From the NCBI GenBank assembly GCA_020726505.1, contig JAHLEZ010000002.1, positions 2,542,001 to 2,606,000 of the forward strand: a stretch of DNA of 64,000 nucleotides, read 5' to 3'. Both the position numbers and the translations under genes were made by a program. Source of the stretch: Leptodontidium sp. MPI-SDFR-AT-0119 (taxonomy: Eukaryota > Ascomycota > Leotiomycetes > Helotiales > Leptodontidiaceae). Within the stretch, counting starts at the first letter, position 1, and each line of letters opens with the position of its first letter. Of this stretch, positions 34,632 to 45,937 are shown piece after piece. The notes under the pieces are model-generated. The model had not been told where the DNA came from and searched no databases. It worked only from the letters and a program-made list of their open reading frames with translations.

Positions 34632-34886
34632 TTATATCAAAGTCGGGTATAGGTAATGCTTGCTAGGCTTGACATCATCATGGACAAATTTTGTTGTCGT
34701 CCAGCCATCTTGACTCAAGGAGCGACATGTGTGAACGCCTTTCAACAACCCTAATGGAAGACCTCCTTGCCAGCTGCACTCTTCGGGGCTATTACTAACG
34801 ACAGTTGCTTCAATTGTACTGACTTTTCCTTTGAGCTCAGACGTGAATCGTACGCCGTCTCCAGGCTGAAGATCGTAGGGAGGCAT
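34632..34886 (-). CDS. SRPBCC-like domain fragment, uncertain
   Basis: An 84-codon frame, MPPYDLQPGDGVRFTSELKG at its start, with ECSWQGG and HTCRSLSQDGWTTTKFVHDD later. The order of a pG..v motif, a W-G pair and a G-TTxFxHxE-like end resembles the C-terminal part of a SRPBCC (Bet v1/polyketide-cyclase-like) ligand-binding fold. The expected N-terminal strand-helix part is missing, and I could not connect an upstream exon. It ends only 20 bp before the RhoGAP 5' fragment on the same strand. It may be a truncated gene. Confidence 0.35.
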   Translation of the reverse strand: MPPYDLQPGDGVRFTSELKGKVSTIEATVVSNSPEECSWQGGLPLGLLKGVHTCRSLSQDGWTTTKFVHDDVKPSKHYLYPTLI

Positions 34887-35968
34887 GTCATTCTGGGATT
34901 CAATGATGAGTAAAAGAGTTCGCTTGTAAACTGAGATTGAGGTGAAGTCTTAAAACTGTGCCATTATTAACCAGCTACTAAACAGCAAGGACCGCGTGTG
35001 AAGTAACCTTCTTCCTAACCTCTGCGGGTAGTGCTTAGATGATGATGGTGGTGGTGACTATTGACATGGTGCTTCGAGTCAATAATGTAATGCGCTACTG
35101 TCGCTGTATAGGACAAACAGACAGAAGTATATAAGCCAAGACGAGGAAAAGGCTGGGTTATCCCGCCCATTTCATGCCCTGATGTTGCCAACTGCAGTGC
35201 CAGCGATGTTAACCAAAATACTTCGTGCTCAGGTGTTCATCTACAAACTACTGGATCATGCCTACCAACGTTGTTGATATCTAAGCAGATAAAGGGCTGG
35301 TATTACTCTCGATGATTTATACTCTCCTTGGAAAACTCTTATCTTTTCCGCGGCTCGGCGGAGATCCCAAGTGTCTGTAGGAACAAGTCGTTGTTTCCGA
35401 GCGGCTCGGATTGCCCTCGGATCCGGGCCGGGGCATGTTCCCCCATGCCGATGCAGGTGTAATTAATGTCATGTACAACGTAATTTCATGTTTCTTCGCC
35501 ATAGTGGATTTATGATGCAATGCTTTATGTTTCAAATTTACTCAAACTTCACCGTGGAGGTAAAGAGACCCTCGACCTGTCATGTCAGAACGAGCATCAG
35601 CCAGGCCTACTGTTGTTGGAATTGGGCTGAGGATGGTGAAAAAGAAGAAAGAAATGCCTTCCTAATGTCCCCTCTTCCACTTTATATGAGATACTATCAT
35701 CAAATTTATGAAGAAAGTAAGCCTCCTCCATGTCATACCATGTTTTTGTCGTTCATCTCATTATGGCAAAAACCATCCGTATCTGTCAAATCAAACACGA
35801 CACACGAACACCTCTTCATCTTCGCCACCACCAGTCAATGCCATGTTCTATTGATTCTGTAGTGGAAGAGGGCTGATGAATATAATCAGTAATTTTTGAA
35901 ACAAAGCACTGTTCACAACACTATATTTGCAATCAAAAACCAAAGTTGCTATTTATGAACAACTATTT
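34887..35968. other. Intergenic, no gene recognised
   Basis: About 1.1 kb. A + strand frame at 35488-35862 (124 codons) has no recognisable feature and I do not support it as a gene. Confidence 0.45.
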
Positions 35969-37070
35969 CTACGAATTGGCAGGCGCATTTTGGAAGATTG
36001 CTTCCACAACTGCCTCTAAGCTCTCCCCCTTCAAGCCAAGGCGATCATTCCAAAGCCCGCCCTCCACATGGGCGTGGTCTTCCAAGCCCTCCTTCCCAAG
36101 TACGAGAGCCTGGATGAGGAGGCCACCCCCCTCCTTGTAATTGCCCTCGCCGATTTTTTGGAATCCAGCAGCCCTGACATCCTCGGCGGTGGTCTCCGCG
36201 ACATTCCATTTCTGACCAGTGACTTTCTCAACGGCGGCGAGGGTGTCCAGTTGCGTGGTAGTGAACGATTCCACAAAGACCATCTTGTTAGCAGTCTCAT
36301 CCGCATGCTCAAGTACTGAAATGAGAGCTCGGCTGATCTGAGCACTGGTGGAAGCGGTGAATCGAGTTTTTCCACCATCAATGAGAGTCACAGTCTTAGA
36401 ACTAGCATTGAATCCAGTGAGACCCATAAAGAATGTCTAGTGTAAGAAAGTTAGAATCGATAGGCCCCACAAGGTCTAGCAGCGGATCATGCACGAACCC
36501 AGTCGAAGAATGGTCCAGTGACCAGTGCTGTCCAGCTGATGACGTTTTCCTTCGAAACCAAGAGATCCAGGGACTTCTTCTTGCTTTCAAAAAAAGGCAC
36601 CGCAGCAATCACAGCAGGATTCTATATATCAATTAGTATTTTAAGCAGAACAAGCTTCAACTGAACAATTACGTACCGCGGAATCGGACCCATACTCGCT
36701 CGGAAGGAACCTCTTCACGCCTGCTGCGATGGCGGCTTCGATAAGCACGGCTTGATCCGCAGCAGCGTCAATAGGCAGCATGCTAACTACGGCATCCTTC
36801 CCTTCGAATGCTTCTGTGAGCGATTTAAGCGAGAAGTCGCTCTTGGTGACTTGGACGCTGCTAGGGAAAGTGGCCTTCGAGGATTCCCGGATCACGGCCG
36901 TGATATTGAGGTCGGTTTTGACAAGTTCTGGAACGAGTAGCCCGCCAAAGTTTCCGCTGGCCTTTGATGATGAGTTAGTCGGATCTAAGCTGCAACGACC
37001 CAGTACGTGAAAGATGAAGCAAAAGAAATATTTGACGTACTCCAATAAGGGCAATGCTTTTGAGCGACAT
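35969..37070 (-). CDS. NmrA-like / isoflavone-reductase-like NAD(P)-binding protein
   Basis: Four exons, all in frame: 37070-37041, 36961-36677, 36621-36499, 36436-35969, giving 301 residues. The N-terminus MSLKSIALIGASGNFGGLL holds the GASGNxG nucleotide-binding motif of atypical short-chain dehydrogenases (NmrA/PCBER group, PF05368 or PF13460). Then VTAVIRE-type strand 2 (NITAVIRESSKATF), DAVVSMLPIDAAADQ, and VKRFLPSEYGSDSA, where the family's FLPSEFG stretch is conserved. The C-terminal substrate lobe has SWTALVTGPFFDW and FMGLTGF. Members reduce phenylpropanoid-like double bonds or act as redox sensors. The substrate here is unknown. The first exon is only ten codons, fixed by the GxxGxxG motif spanning the first intron. 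No lesion is visible. Confidence 0.88.
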
Positions 37071-39233
37071 TTTGACAACTGAAGCTGTGGAACTTGTTAT
37101 GAGAAGAAAGCAATTGAGATGGAGGTCTTGTGATCTTGATGAAGTCAAATGAATAGTTGCAAAGTGGCCTAGGCACTTCTATATGTACTGTACATTTCTT
37201 CCAACTGAAGTATCGTAAGCAATGTTACTGAATGCTTAGAGATCAGCTAGTTTAGCATGCGTCAATAGTTTTAGTCTGCCGGTCGGGGTCCGCATTTCGG
37301 AGGGTTGGAACCTTCCGGAACAGAGTTGCGCGCTAAATATTGTGCCGTATCCGTTGGCATGGGCCTAACATGACTTTTATTCGAGTCTGTCCTCGCAGCT
37401 ATTACAACAAGTGCCAGCTGTCGAGGTGCTTGAGTTAGGTAAGCGTATCTTGAGGGGTATTACACTCAAAGGTTTAGCAGGGTCATCACTCGGCGCCGAG
37501 TCAGCGGGGTGGAAAAGTATTCGCGGATAACAGCGAGTCAGGAAGTTTATCCAGCTCTTGAAGAGGTTCCCTGTGGCGGAATGCAAGCTTATGAAAGATT
37601 CGACTGCAAGTATATCAATAGATTTACTAAGCATGTTTTGTTCTCAAGTTATTCCGCTACAACGGCAGTGACGTGAAAGAATTTCAGTGACCTTATGTGC
37701 AAAACGAATTCCCTATTCGTACTCTATGTAGTCCTATGGATCTGCCTGAACTCTGGAGACTCCGTCTGGATATATAATTCTAAGCTCTGCCGTTGAACAT
37801 ATTTTCTAAACAGAATGTCGAAAAAGGTGGGAGAGATGGATATAAGCATCTGTGGCTCTAAATGGCCAAGAAAAATTCAAGGGAAGAAATAAGTCTTAAA
37901 CCTAAAGCTGTATGGCTACATTAGAGGAATTGGGTATGAGTGCTGCAACCGACCAGCGTTTTTATGTCTGACTCTTATGGTGTGTGAAGGAACACGGGAG
38001 ACAAAGTGGAAATCTTGACCGCAAGGTTCGGATATTAATGCCTGGTCGCGCTCTTGTGGGAATTAAACAAGCGGATTAATATTGCCTACGGGGGGGAAGA
38101 GAGGCCAGGTAGTGGAGATAAACAGGACTTCGTAACACTCTCTTCATCTCATTCGAAGTTTTGTTTATTGATATTTAATCTAGATTGACATGCTTTAAAT
38201 ATTAATGGAGTGGAAAAGCATGACACCCTTGAGACGTCGAATCAAGTACTAGATAAACTCTACAGGAGCCTTGGACTAAAAGAAAGAAATGTTTGTAAAA
38301 GCTTGATTTTATAATCACTTGGTAAAACCGCAAATGTGAAATTTTTCCTCAAATGATTGATTCTGATCTCACTTCGTTGACTGAATACCCCTTGCCTGGT
38401 CGCCTCGCCAAAAACAAAAACAGGCTTTACCAATGGTAACAGTTTATGCTTGTTTGTGTTGCGGCACATGACAAGTTTCCCGTTTATTACTATGATAAGA
38501 AGAGGTATTCTAAATGCCGAGTCAGTGCATTACGTTCAGCAGAGTTTGAATCGATTGTCCGTGTTCTTGAAATACGAATTAAGCCGAAGTACACCTGTGA
38601 GTTAGCCCGCTGCCGAGCGTCTCGGCTCGTGCAGCCACGGATGGAAACCTGATTGTGCCGCGGCCGAAGCACATTTCTCGCTTAATATATCAGAACTGGG
38701 CATAACTAATCATAGGTTTTGGGGGTAATGTCAAATGCCCGACAACAAAGACAGATGTGGGTTCGATCATTGGACGATATACTTTGTGAAGTAAAACTTT
38801 TCTCTCTTCATTAATTATTTGAGTAGTACACAAATATTGAACTTGATGTGAAGAAGTCAGGTAGCAAAAGGCGACTCTGATGAGTGGCCAGACTTTTATT
38901 TCAGGGTCCAGGCAATGCGAATATGAGAACATCTCTCTGCAGGATAATTCAAACACATCAATCAGTTCAGAAGCACAACAAGACACCACCCCCTGCTAGC
39001 AAGGGTTACAACACATACCCGCTATACGTCCGAAGGACTCCACAAAATCACTAAATATCCGATTATGTCAGCAGGGACGAAGTAGTTCTTGTTCAACAAG
39101 AAACTAAAATTACATCGGTCCCTCCGACGGCACGTCTGTCGTTCCGGCCATCGCCGATAAAATATAAGACTGAAGGTTTACGGCGACGGACAACAACGTG
39201 GAACACACGTCCCAGAACACCTACTGAATCACG
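37071..39233. other. Long intergenic region, divergent promoters
   Basis: About 2.2 kb between two oppositely oriented oxidoreductase genes. No coding sequence is recognised. It should hold the promoters of both genes. An AT-rich stretch lies at 38150-38220. Confidence 0.5.
39157..39168 (+). promoter_or_regulatory. TATA-like element of MDR gene
   Basis: ATAAAATATAAG ends 65 bp upstream of the ATG at 39234, a usual TATA-box distance for fungal genes. Confidence 0.45.
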
Positions 39234-40310
39234 ATGAAGGCGCTTGTTGCTAACCGTGGCATTTTCGCTCGGATCATCAACCTTTTGGCGGGAAAGTCAA
39301 TCGGAACCGGCCCTAGCATAAAGGAAATCCCCAAGCCGACAATCTCAGACAAGGAGATCCTCATCAAGGTGCACGCCACAGCCCTGAACCCAATCGACTT
39401 CAAGTTTTTCGACTTCATCGCTGCATCAGGAAGCCTTCTTGGCTGCGACTTCGCTGGTGTGGTAGCAGAGGCTGGGAGTAGTACATCGGCTGCTTGGAAG
39501 GTCGGCGATCGCGTGGCTGGATTCGTACAAGGCGGCATCACCAAAGAACACGGCGCCTTTGCAGAGTATGTCAAAGCTGAGGAGGACCTGGTTTGGAGAA
39601 TCCCAGATGGAGTGAGTGATGAGGCTGCATCGACCTACGGTGTTCCTGCAGTCACGGCAATGCAAGCCTTGAATATGCATCTAGGTGTCCCCTGGGCGGA
39701 GGAGGTAGAGAAGGAAGGCAAGCACGAGAAAGGTTCCCCGATATTTATCTACGCTGGCTCAACAGCTGTCGGTCTGTTCGCTATTCAGATTGCTAAGATG
39801 GCTGGCTGCACTGTTGTGACGACGGCATCGCCACACTCCTTCGACCTCGTCAAGAACTACGGCGCAGACCATGTTTTTGACTATCATTCCTCTAGCTCAG
39901 CCAACGACATCCGGAAAGCCTTCCCCAACATCTCGCGGGCTTTTGACTGTTATTCTGAGGGCAATTCGTCCAAGTTCTGTGCGGAGGTCATCAAAAGTAA
40001 CGGCGACAAGGTTATCACCTTGCTTCCACTCAAGACCAAGGTGGCGGGCGTCACTACTCAGATGATAATGTCTTTCCAGCTGCTCGGTCGTGCTTTTGCC
40101 TGGCTACCCCCTATTGGTCCCAAGTTCCCCGTCTCTTCTACAGACCGAGCAGCTCTGGTCCGCTTTTACAAGAGTCTAAACACCCTCGCGGTCGATTTGA
40201 AGAGCCCCCCTCTTACGGTGCTGAATGGCGGATTCGATGATATCAATGAAGGATTGGATAGGCTTCGTGCAGGGAAGGTGTCGGGGTCCAAGATCGTGGT
40301 CAAGTTGTAG
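39234..40310 (+). CDS. Quinone-oxidoreductase-like MDR enzyme (trans-enoyl-reductase type)
   Basis: 358 residues, single exon. Medium-chain dehydrogenase/reductase without catalytic-zinc ligands. The GroES-like half has KEILIKVHATALNPIDFKFF (residues 43-62), LLGCDFAGVVAEAGS and WKVGDRVAGF. The Rossmann half has FIYAGSTAVGLFAIQIAK, then CTVVTTASPHSFDLVKNYGA and DHVFDY, and ends GKVSGSKIVVKL. This arrangement matches fungal ToxD-like/enoyl-reductase proteins, which use NADPH to reduce activated C=C or quinone bonds. Some work in trans with polyketide synthases, but none is present here. ATG in the context AATCACGATGAAGG, with a TATA-like box 65 bp upstream. Intact. Confidence 0.9.
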   Translation: MKALVANRGIFARIINLLAGKSIGTGPSIKEIPKPTISDKEILIKVHATALNPIDFKFFDFIAASGSLLGCDFAGVVAEAGSSTSAAWKVGDRVAGFVQGGITKEHGAFAEYVKAEEDLVWRIPDGVSDEAASTYGVPAVTAMQALNMHLGVPWAEEVEKEGKHEKGSPIFIYAGSTAVGLFAIQIAKMAGCTVVTTASPHSFDLVKNYGADHVFDYHSSSSANDIRKAFPNISRAFDCYSEGNSSKFCAEVIKSNGDKVITLLPLKTKVAGVTTQMIMSFQLLGRAFAWLPPIGPKFPVSSTDRAALVRFYKSLNTLAVDLKSPPLTVLNGGFDDINEGLDRLRAGKVSGSKIVVKL

Positions 40311-40607
40311 TATCGGTAGTGAGCAACCGTAGTCGTGTATTTTTTTGGACACAGTGTTGCTCTTGATCATTTCATTGTATTCAAGACACCAATCACTAAT
40401 TATGGTATTTCATTCGAAGGTCCGGTCTAGAGCTTGGAGGCAATAAAACACCTTCGTTTGTGTACTCTGGTTTGTAGATTTGTTCTTTTTCAGGAGAGTT
40501 AATACGGAATCGCTTAATTATTCTTCTTTGTCGATTTCTCTGTATCTACAGCCCCTTTTTAGGGCAAAGGGATATTTAGAATACGAGTCGATAATAGCCT
40601 GCTCACT

Positions 40608-40615
40608 TGTGCTTG
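40608..40615. repeat. hAT target-site copy TGTGCTTG
   Basis: Abuts the left end of hAT copy 2. It is the reverse complement of 751-758, which abuts hAT copy 1. Confidence 0.85.
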
Positions 40616-43600
40616 CAAGGTGGTCGATAAGTCAGTTAAGTCAGTATCAGTCGACTAAATTACTACGACTGACTGACTAACGTAAATTAGAGCAACTAAT
40701 AAACTTAACTGATTAAATTAATTAGTACTAATTTAAACTGACGATATTTTATATAAATCAGATATCTAGTAGTATAGCTTTAAAGGCCCCAGCAATTTCA
40801 ATAGCTCCACGATTTTGCCAATTCTTTAAACATTCCTAGTGCCACAACATCTCTCCTAACAAATTAAAGCTTTCTAAAGTAGTTTATTTAGAGCAAGAAA
40901 AAAAGACTCGTTCGTACTCTAAGCTTATAACAAGTATAGTTAAAAAATCAAAGGCCATTTAAGCTAGTTATAGCTACTCGGCCTCTCGTAACTTCTAATA
41001 CTCTATAACTCCTATATGCTCAATAAGTGGCTCTTAAAGATAATAGAAATATTAATCTCTCTTACTAAAAACAACTATAGTACGTGGCCTAGTAATTAAC
41101 GCCGCGGCGTTAAGGATACTCTTTAAGTAATCCTTTTCTATAGAAGGTATAGTAAGAACTAGTTCTAAAGATAAAGTAATATAAAAAACAACTATTACGC
41201 CTTTGTATTAATCTTCCTATAGTTTTTTAAACTTAAATTTCGCAAAGACAAGGAATAGAGTCAAATTCCCTTTCTAGTTCTTCTTAAAAAAGGACCACTT
41301 ATATAAAAGATAAAAAACCATTAATACTTGCCACGCTAAAGAATCGTCGGTCTTTTTATACTACTTTAAGTATACTTACTAGGCGAGAGTAATTAATTAT
41401 TATATACTTGCGTAATCGTTAAATTAGTATTATTTTAATTAAGTTTTTAAAGCCTTAAAGTGCGTTATAATATACTCTAATATAATTAGAGATTCCTATA
41501 AAGTACTATATAATAGTTTTAAAGCCCCTTCGGTTATCTTTATATTTCCTTTTAGACCTTTAATAAGTAAAAATAGTAACTAAAGCTAATCCCTAATGAT
41601 TTCCAAGGTGTCCCACTTCTTTAAGGATAAGTAGTCGTTATCGAATATCTCTCGATCATTTAGTTTTATAAAGACGTGTAATATAACGGCATATTCTGTG
41701 AGAGCCTAGCGTAACTCGAGGCCTCTACGTACTATTAAATACGTGACATTCCAACGTACTCCTCTATTAAAAACCAACTTCCATTCCTTCCCTGTTGCCA
41801 CACTAATATTAAGCCCTAATTAAAGGGCTAAAAATAATGTGGTTCTTTTACTAAAGGCTATAATATATGCCACTAAGTTATATAACTTTCTAACCTTTCC
41901 TTTACGCCGCCAAAGCTTTCGACGATTAACTAGCCCTACTAACTTATATTCGTCGTCCTAAGAGCTCTTATCTTAACTAAATAAGTAAGCCTTAGTAATC
42001 AAATTAATAACGTGGCCTATATAACGTAATCTCTTCTCTTTATAATTAAATCCCCACACCTTTATAAGCTCTATAAGAGTTATATTATTATTCGTTACGT
42101 TGTCAAGTACAAAGTAGCCCAAATTGTCAGTAGTAATTCCGAATCGAGTAAGAAGTGAGAGGAGTATTAAGTATTAATCTGTAATTTTTTATTAAAGGAT
42201 ATAGTAGGAAATTAAATAATAAATTATATACTAACTCCTGTCTTTTTATGCCCTAAGAGCTCTGGTAGGCTTATAAGACGCGTGCAAGATTCGTATTAAT
42301 TATTAATAAAATAAACTATAACACTAAGTACACTGATCTTCTCTCTCTTTAACCCCTAACTATTAAAAGTGAGAGTTATCTTTGACTTAACGTTACGAAT
42401 CTCTTTAATAATTTAAGGCTCTATATGTCGGAAAAGATTATAAATCTACAACTCTATAATAAAGTGTATATCTAGAAAAGTATTAACAGCCTTAATATTC
42501 GTAATCTTAAAGTAACGTTTCAAGCGTATAGAGGTAACTTTATAATGCTTAATATTATCGCAGATAATCTATTTCAAAAACGCGTTAACGAACTCTTATT
42601 AATAGAAGGGGATTACTTCGCTATAGTTTTTACTTACGACTCTTAAGGCTTAAGCGCGTGTAGGTTTTATTAATTTCACTCTTTATATATCTCCTCTTAC
42701 GTCTAACATATATATATCTAACATATAGTGCTCGGCGTTATTCAAAGTATTAGCGTTAAAGTGAAATTCGCGATTCTTAAAAAATTTAATATCGTAATAA
42801 CCTTTAATAATTAGTACTTAGTTTGTAGATTTAATAGGGAAATACATATAAAGCTTACAATACTATATAAAGTTATTTAATGCTTTCGTCGTGTCTTTAA
42901 GGTTATACTTAACTTTCTATACTTATTAACGAAGCTTCCGCTTTGTCGCACCTACTATAACAAAACTAGTAAGTAACCTAGCTATTTAAACTTTGCGATT
43001 ATTAAATAAAGGCTCTCTAAAGTCGTACGGAGAGTATTTTTCATAATTATTAAGGGTTAGAGGCTTATTAGGGTCGTAAGAAGTGATATATATAGGCGTT
43101 AGACGAAAACAGCGGTCACGAAGAATAGGCTTTTTCCTTGACAATTCAGGGACTATTATAACCTAAAAGGGGTTAATCAACGTATTATTAGACGTTATAG
43201 AAGGTACAAGAGAAGCCCTTAATTCGTCGTCTTTGATAACTATAGGGGAGGCGTGTAAAGAAGTTATAGTGCTATATTAAATAGATTAATTAAGACGAAG
43301 TGTAGCCAAATTATAAGTTTAGGCAACGCTAAACAAGATTATATAATCTAAAAGTGGCTATTTTGGCCATTTTGGCCAATTAGAGGCCTTTATTTGACCC
43401 TAAGCGAACTTAATTTATGAGGGGCATTAACTAAAATTTGGCCTCGCTGCCACTACCTAAACTGACCCTATTATGAGGATTTTCCTACCTCTTAACTGAC
43501 AGTCTAAATTAGTTGAGCATATGACCACTGACTTATTAAGGTTAGGGCTAGTAACTGACTGATTACGAATTTAGGCTAACTGACTTAATTCAACTTAACT

Positions 43601-43623
43601 AGACTGACTTATCGACCACCTTG
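40616..43623 (-). mobile_element. hAT transposon copy 2, decayed, inverted
   Basis: 3008 bp, the same length as copy 1 and its reverse complement apart from scattered substitutions. Ends are CAAGGTGGTC...GACCACCTTG, both intact. The decayed hATC region lies at about 40790-41001 on the minus strand. No frame is open long enough to make transposase. Inserted in the coding sequence of a 2EXR gene, whose 5' part follows on the right. Confidence 0.9.
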
Positions 43624-43631
43624 TTGGTTGC
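43624..43631. repeat. hAT target-site copy TTGGTTGC
   Basis: Abuts the right end of hAT copy 2. It is the reverse complement of 3767-3774, which abuts the right end of hAT copy 1. Confidence 0.85.
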
Positions 43632-44603
43632 CAATCCATCAAATTTGAATTGCTGACGGATTTGCGACGAATGTTCACACTTAGAGGTATCAGTGTATGC
43701 TGAGCCCACTGAGTATGCGTTCCAACGAACAGGGTTGGAGGATGCCACTTATTGAGCTTGGGTCGAACGCCTCTGATTTTCTTCATGATTGGCCGCCGAA
43801 GCACTTTCCAGCGGTGGCGAGCGATGAATCCGGCATCCTGGGGCTTGAATACGTGTATGAATCCGCTAGTAGATATTGAGTCGCCCACCTCTGGCTCGTT
43901 CAACATCAAGATATCCAAGCCAGAGAAGTATTGGCAGATGAACACGATATCCTCCTCCGCTCTGAACTGACGATAGTGAGAAACCGCCAAGTGTTTAATT
44001 TTTGGGGGCTCCACGAGAGCGACACCCTTCTCTTCATGAATGGTGGCAATCCACTCCAGCATATGCATATCCAGCTCAAGATAGTCGCGGTCGAAGTTGA
44101 ATCGAATCGGGGATGGAAGGTACGGTTTGAAAGCTGGGGTAAAGTGTTTGAGAGCGGCAACTCTAACATCGTAACAGGCTTGGAGCATGCTAGGTCGACG
44201 GTATTGTAGGTGTCTATCTGAAGCTGCATCTGAAGGCTGGAGACCAACATCAGGTCGCTCAGCGGTAGGGCGGGTCAGTGAAACGACTTGTGGGCATGGG
44301 ATCGCGCGCTCCCAGATCATCAGTGTGAGCTCTCTGGGTCTGTGAAGTCGGTATGTTAGCAGGTACTCTGACCAAGTCATTAAGAAGAATCTTTTAAATT
44401 TGAGAGCCGACTTACAATCGGGGAAATTGAGGGAAGGTTGTCAACTGCTTTGTGAACCAGGGGCAAGGGCTGGTGAAGAAGTCGATCCATGGTGGATCGA
44501 ATATATGCGGGCGCTGCATGATTAAAAATATGCCTGCCTCCTGTCTCAGTTCGAACAATTCGAAAAGCGGTTGTAATCGAGGTTCTGTGAGATTGTTTAG
44601 CAT
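43624..44603 (-). pseudogene. 2EXR gene, 5' part, cut by hAT
   Basis: Two exons, 44603-44416 and 44339 onward, joined in phase through a GTAAGT intron so that FPQFPRLPRELTLMIWERAI (residues 57-76) forms a proper 2EXR motif. Later blocks are MLQACYDVRVAALKHFTPAF and RDYLELDMHM. The frame runs straight into hAT copy 2 and would end nine codons inside it (TRWSISQSS). The true 3' end is at 3774-3992 on the + strand: joining at the duplicated GCAACCAA gives a 373-residue protein. No other lesion is seen, so the break is probably recent relative to other copies. A read-through product lacking about 72 residues could still be made. That is untested. Confidence 0.82.
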
Positions 44604-45937
44604 TGTTGATATTTGTCGCGTCCCTCGTTTGTTTACTTTTGGCGGGTTCTGTTAACGAGACAAATTATCCGATCCACAGCTTGTTCTCTGTATTGCCTTG
44701 CCTGTCCCAAATAGTTTTCGAAAACAGCGCGAATTTCTCAAGGCGATGCAACCAAGAATCTATGTAGCTGAAAAGAAGAATCGATCTGGTGGGTGAAAGT
44801 CGCAGCCTCGTGCGAGATTGGTGAAAATACCTATGATGTCGGGAGGTGAGGCAGCAACACTCGATTCGCGCCCCGATCAGCTAACTCCGTGATTGATTTT
44901 GAGGCACCCACAACAGTGAATACTTAGCTGACGAACGAATGAGAATTTAATTCCCAAAGAACTATCAGGCCGCAGTTTAGTTCTAAAGGCTCATGGTGGT
45001 TTGTTAGGCAGGAGGAGAATGGAAGAAGTCTTCCCTGTCACGTGACTCGCAGCTCCACGATTGATGTTTTTCCACCGTCTTTGACAATAGATCAAGTTTT
45101 TATGGCAGAACAAGATGGATATCTCAGATCACTAAATTTATGTTAAATGTAAGTTTACTAGCTGCTGATTATTTTAATACTATTCTAATTTCAACCCCTC
45201 CATAGAGGGTTGTGAGGTTTCCCTCCGCGGCGCTCTTACCTCATGGGACATAATTTCACTATACCCAACTTTTATCGGCCTCACTGTATCATCGAATGCT
45301 TCTAACACCATCAGTAGAGGCAATGGAATCTTGGTTGATACTCAATACAAGACAGTTGTAACGATTCTCCTTGAGCATATGTATTTGCTGGTTTTATCTG
45401 CCAAGCCTCGCTTATTAAGAAAGAAAAGAGTGATAGGATTTGAACAGGACAGGACTTCCCATGGATGTAAGACTAAAATACAGAGTTACAAGACACCAAG
45501 AGATGACAGCCCATACCGGAGCTTGGGTTGGAAGACATCTGGCGAGCTGGGTCCACTCCACAGCGACACAGCAAGGATGGCCATAAGGGCAACTGATATG
45601 TGGTTGTGTGTGTCAAGCAATGATCAGCCATGCCAAAAACCTGAGCACCTCTACACCCCAATTTTGTCTTAGTGGGGTAGGCAAATGGCGAATGACAAGT
45701 ATAGTTTTATTGTGCAGAGCCATACTATTCAGTGCCCCGCAATCATCAACGCCCCTCCCCTTCCCGCAGAATCTAGAAGTCCCGAATGACAAATGACCAG
45801 CAAATGTATGGATTCAAAGCTCTTTTGCAATCTCTCATGAATTTATTCTCTACGAATCTGTCAATCATGCTTTGCAATGTACCCTCTCAATATCTCCCAT
45901 GCTCCAATTTGCTTGCAGAAGTTGTGTAGAAATGGAA
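44604..45937. other. Intergenic, no gene recognised
   Basis: About 1.3 kb. The left part is the upstream region of the split 2EXR gene. A + frame at 45331-45672 lacks recognisable features. Confidence 0.45.

Noticed and set aside
19058..40310. Secondary-metabolite gene cluster (methyltransferase, monooxygenase, NmrA-like reductase, enoyl-reductase-like enzyme)
   Set aside because: No backbone synthase is present, the genes are widely spaced and separated by housekeeping genes and transposons, and the monooxygenase is broken.
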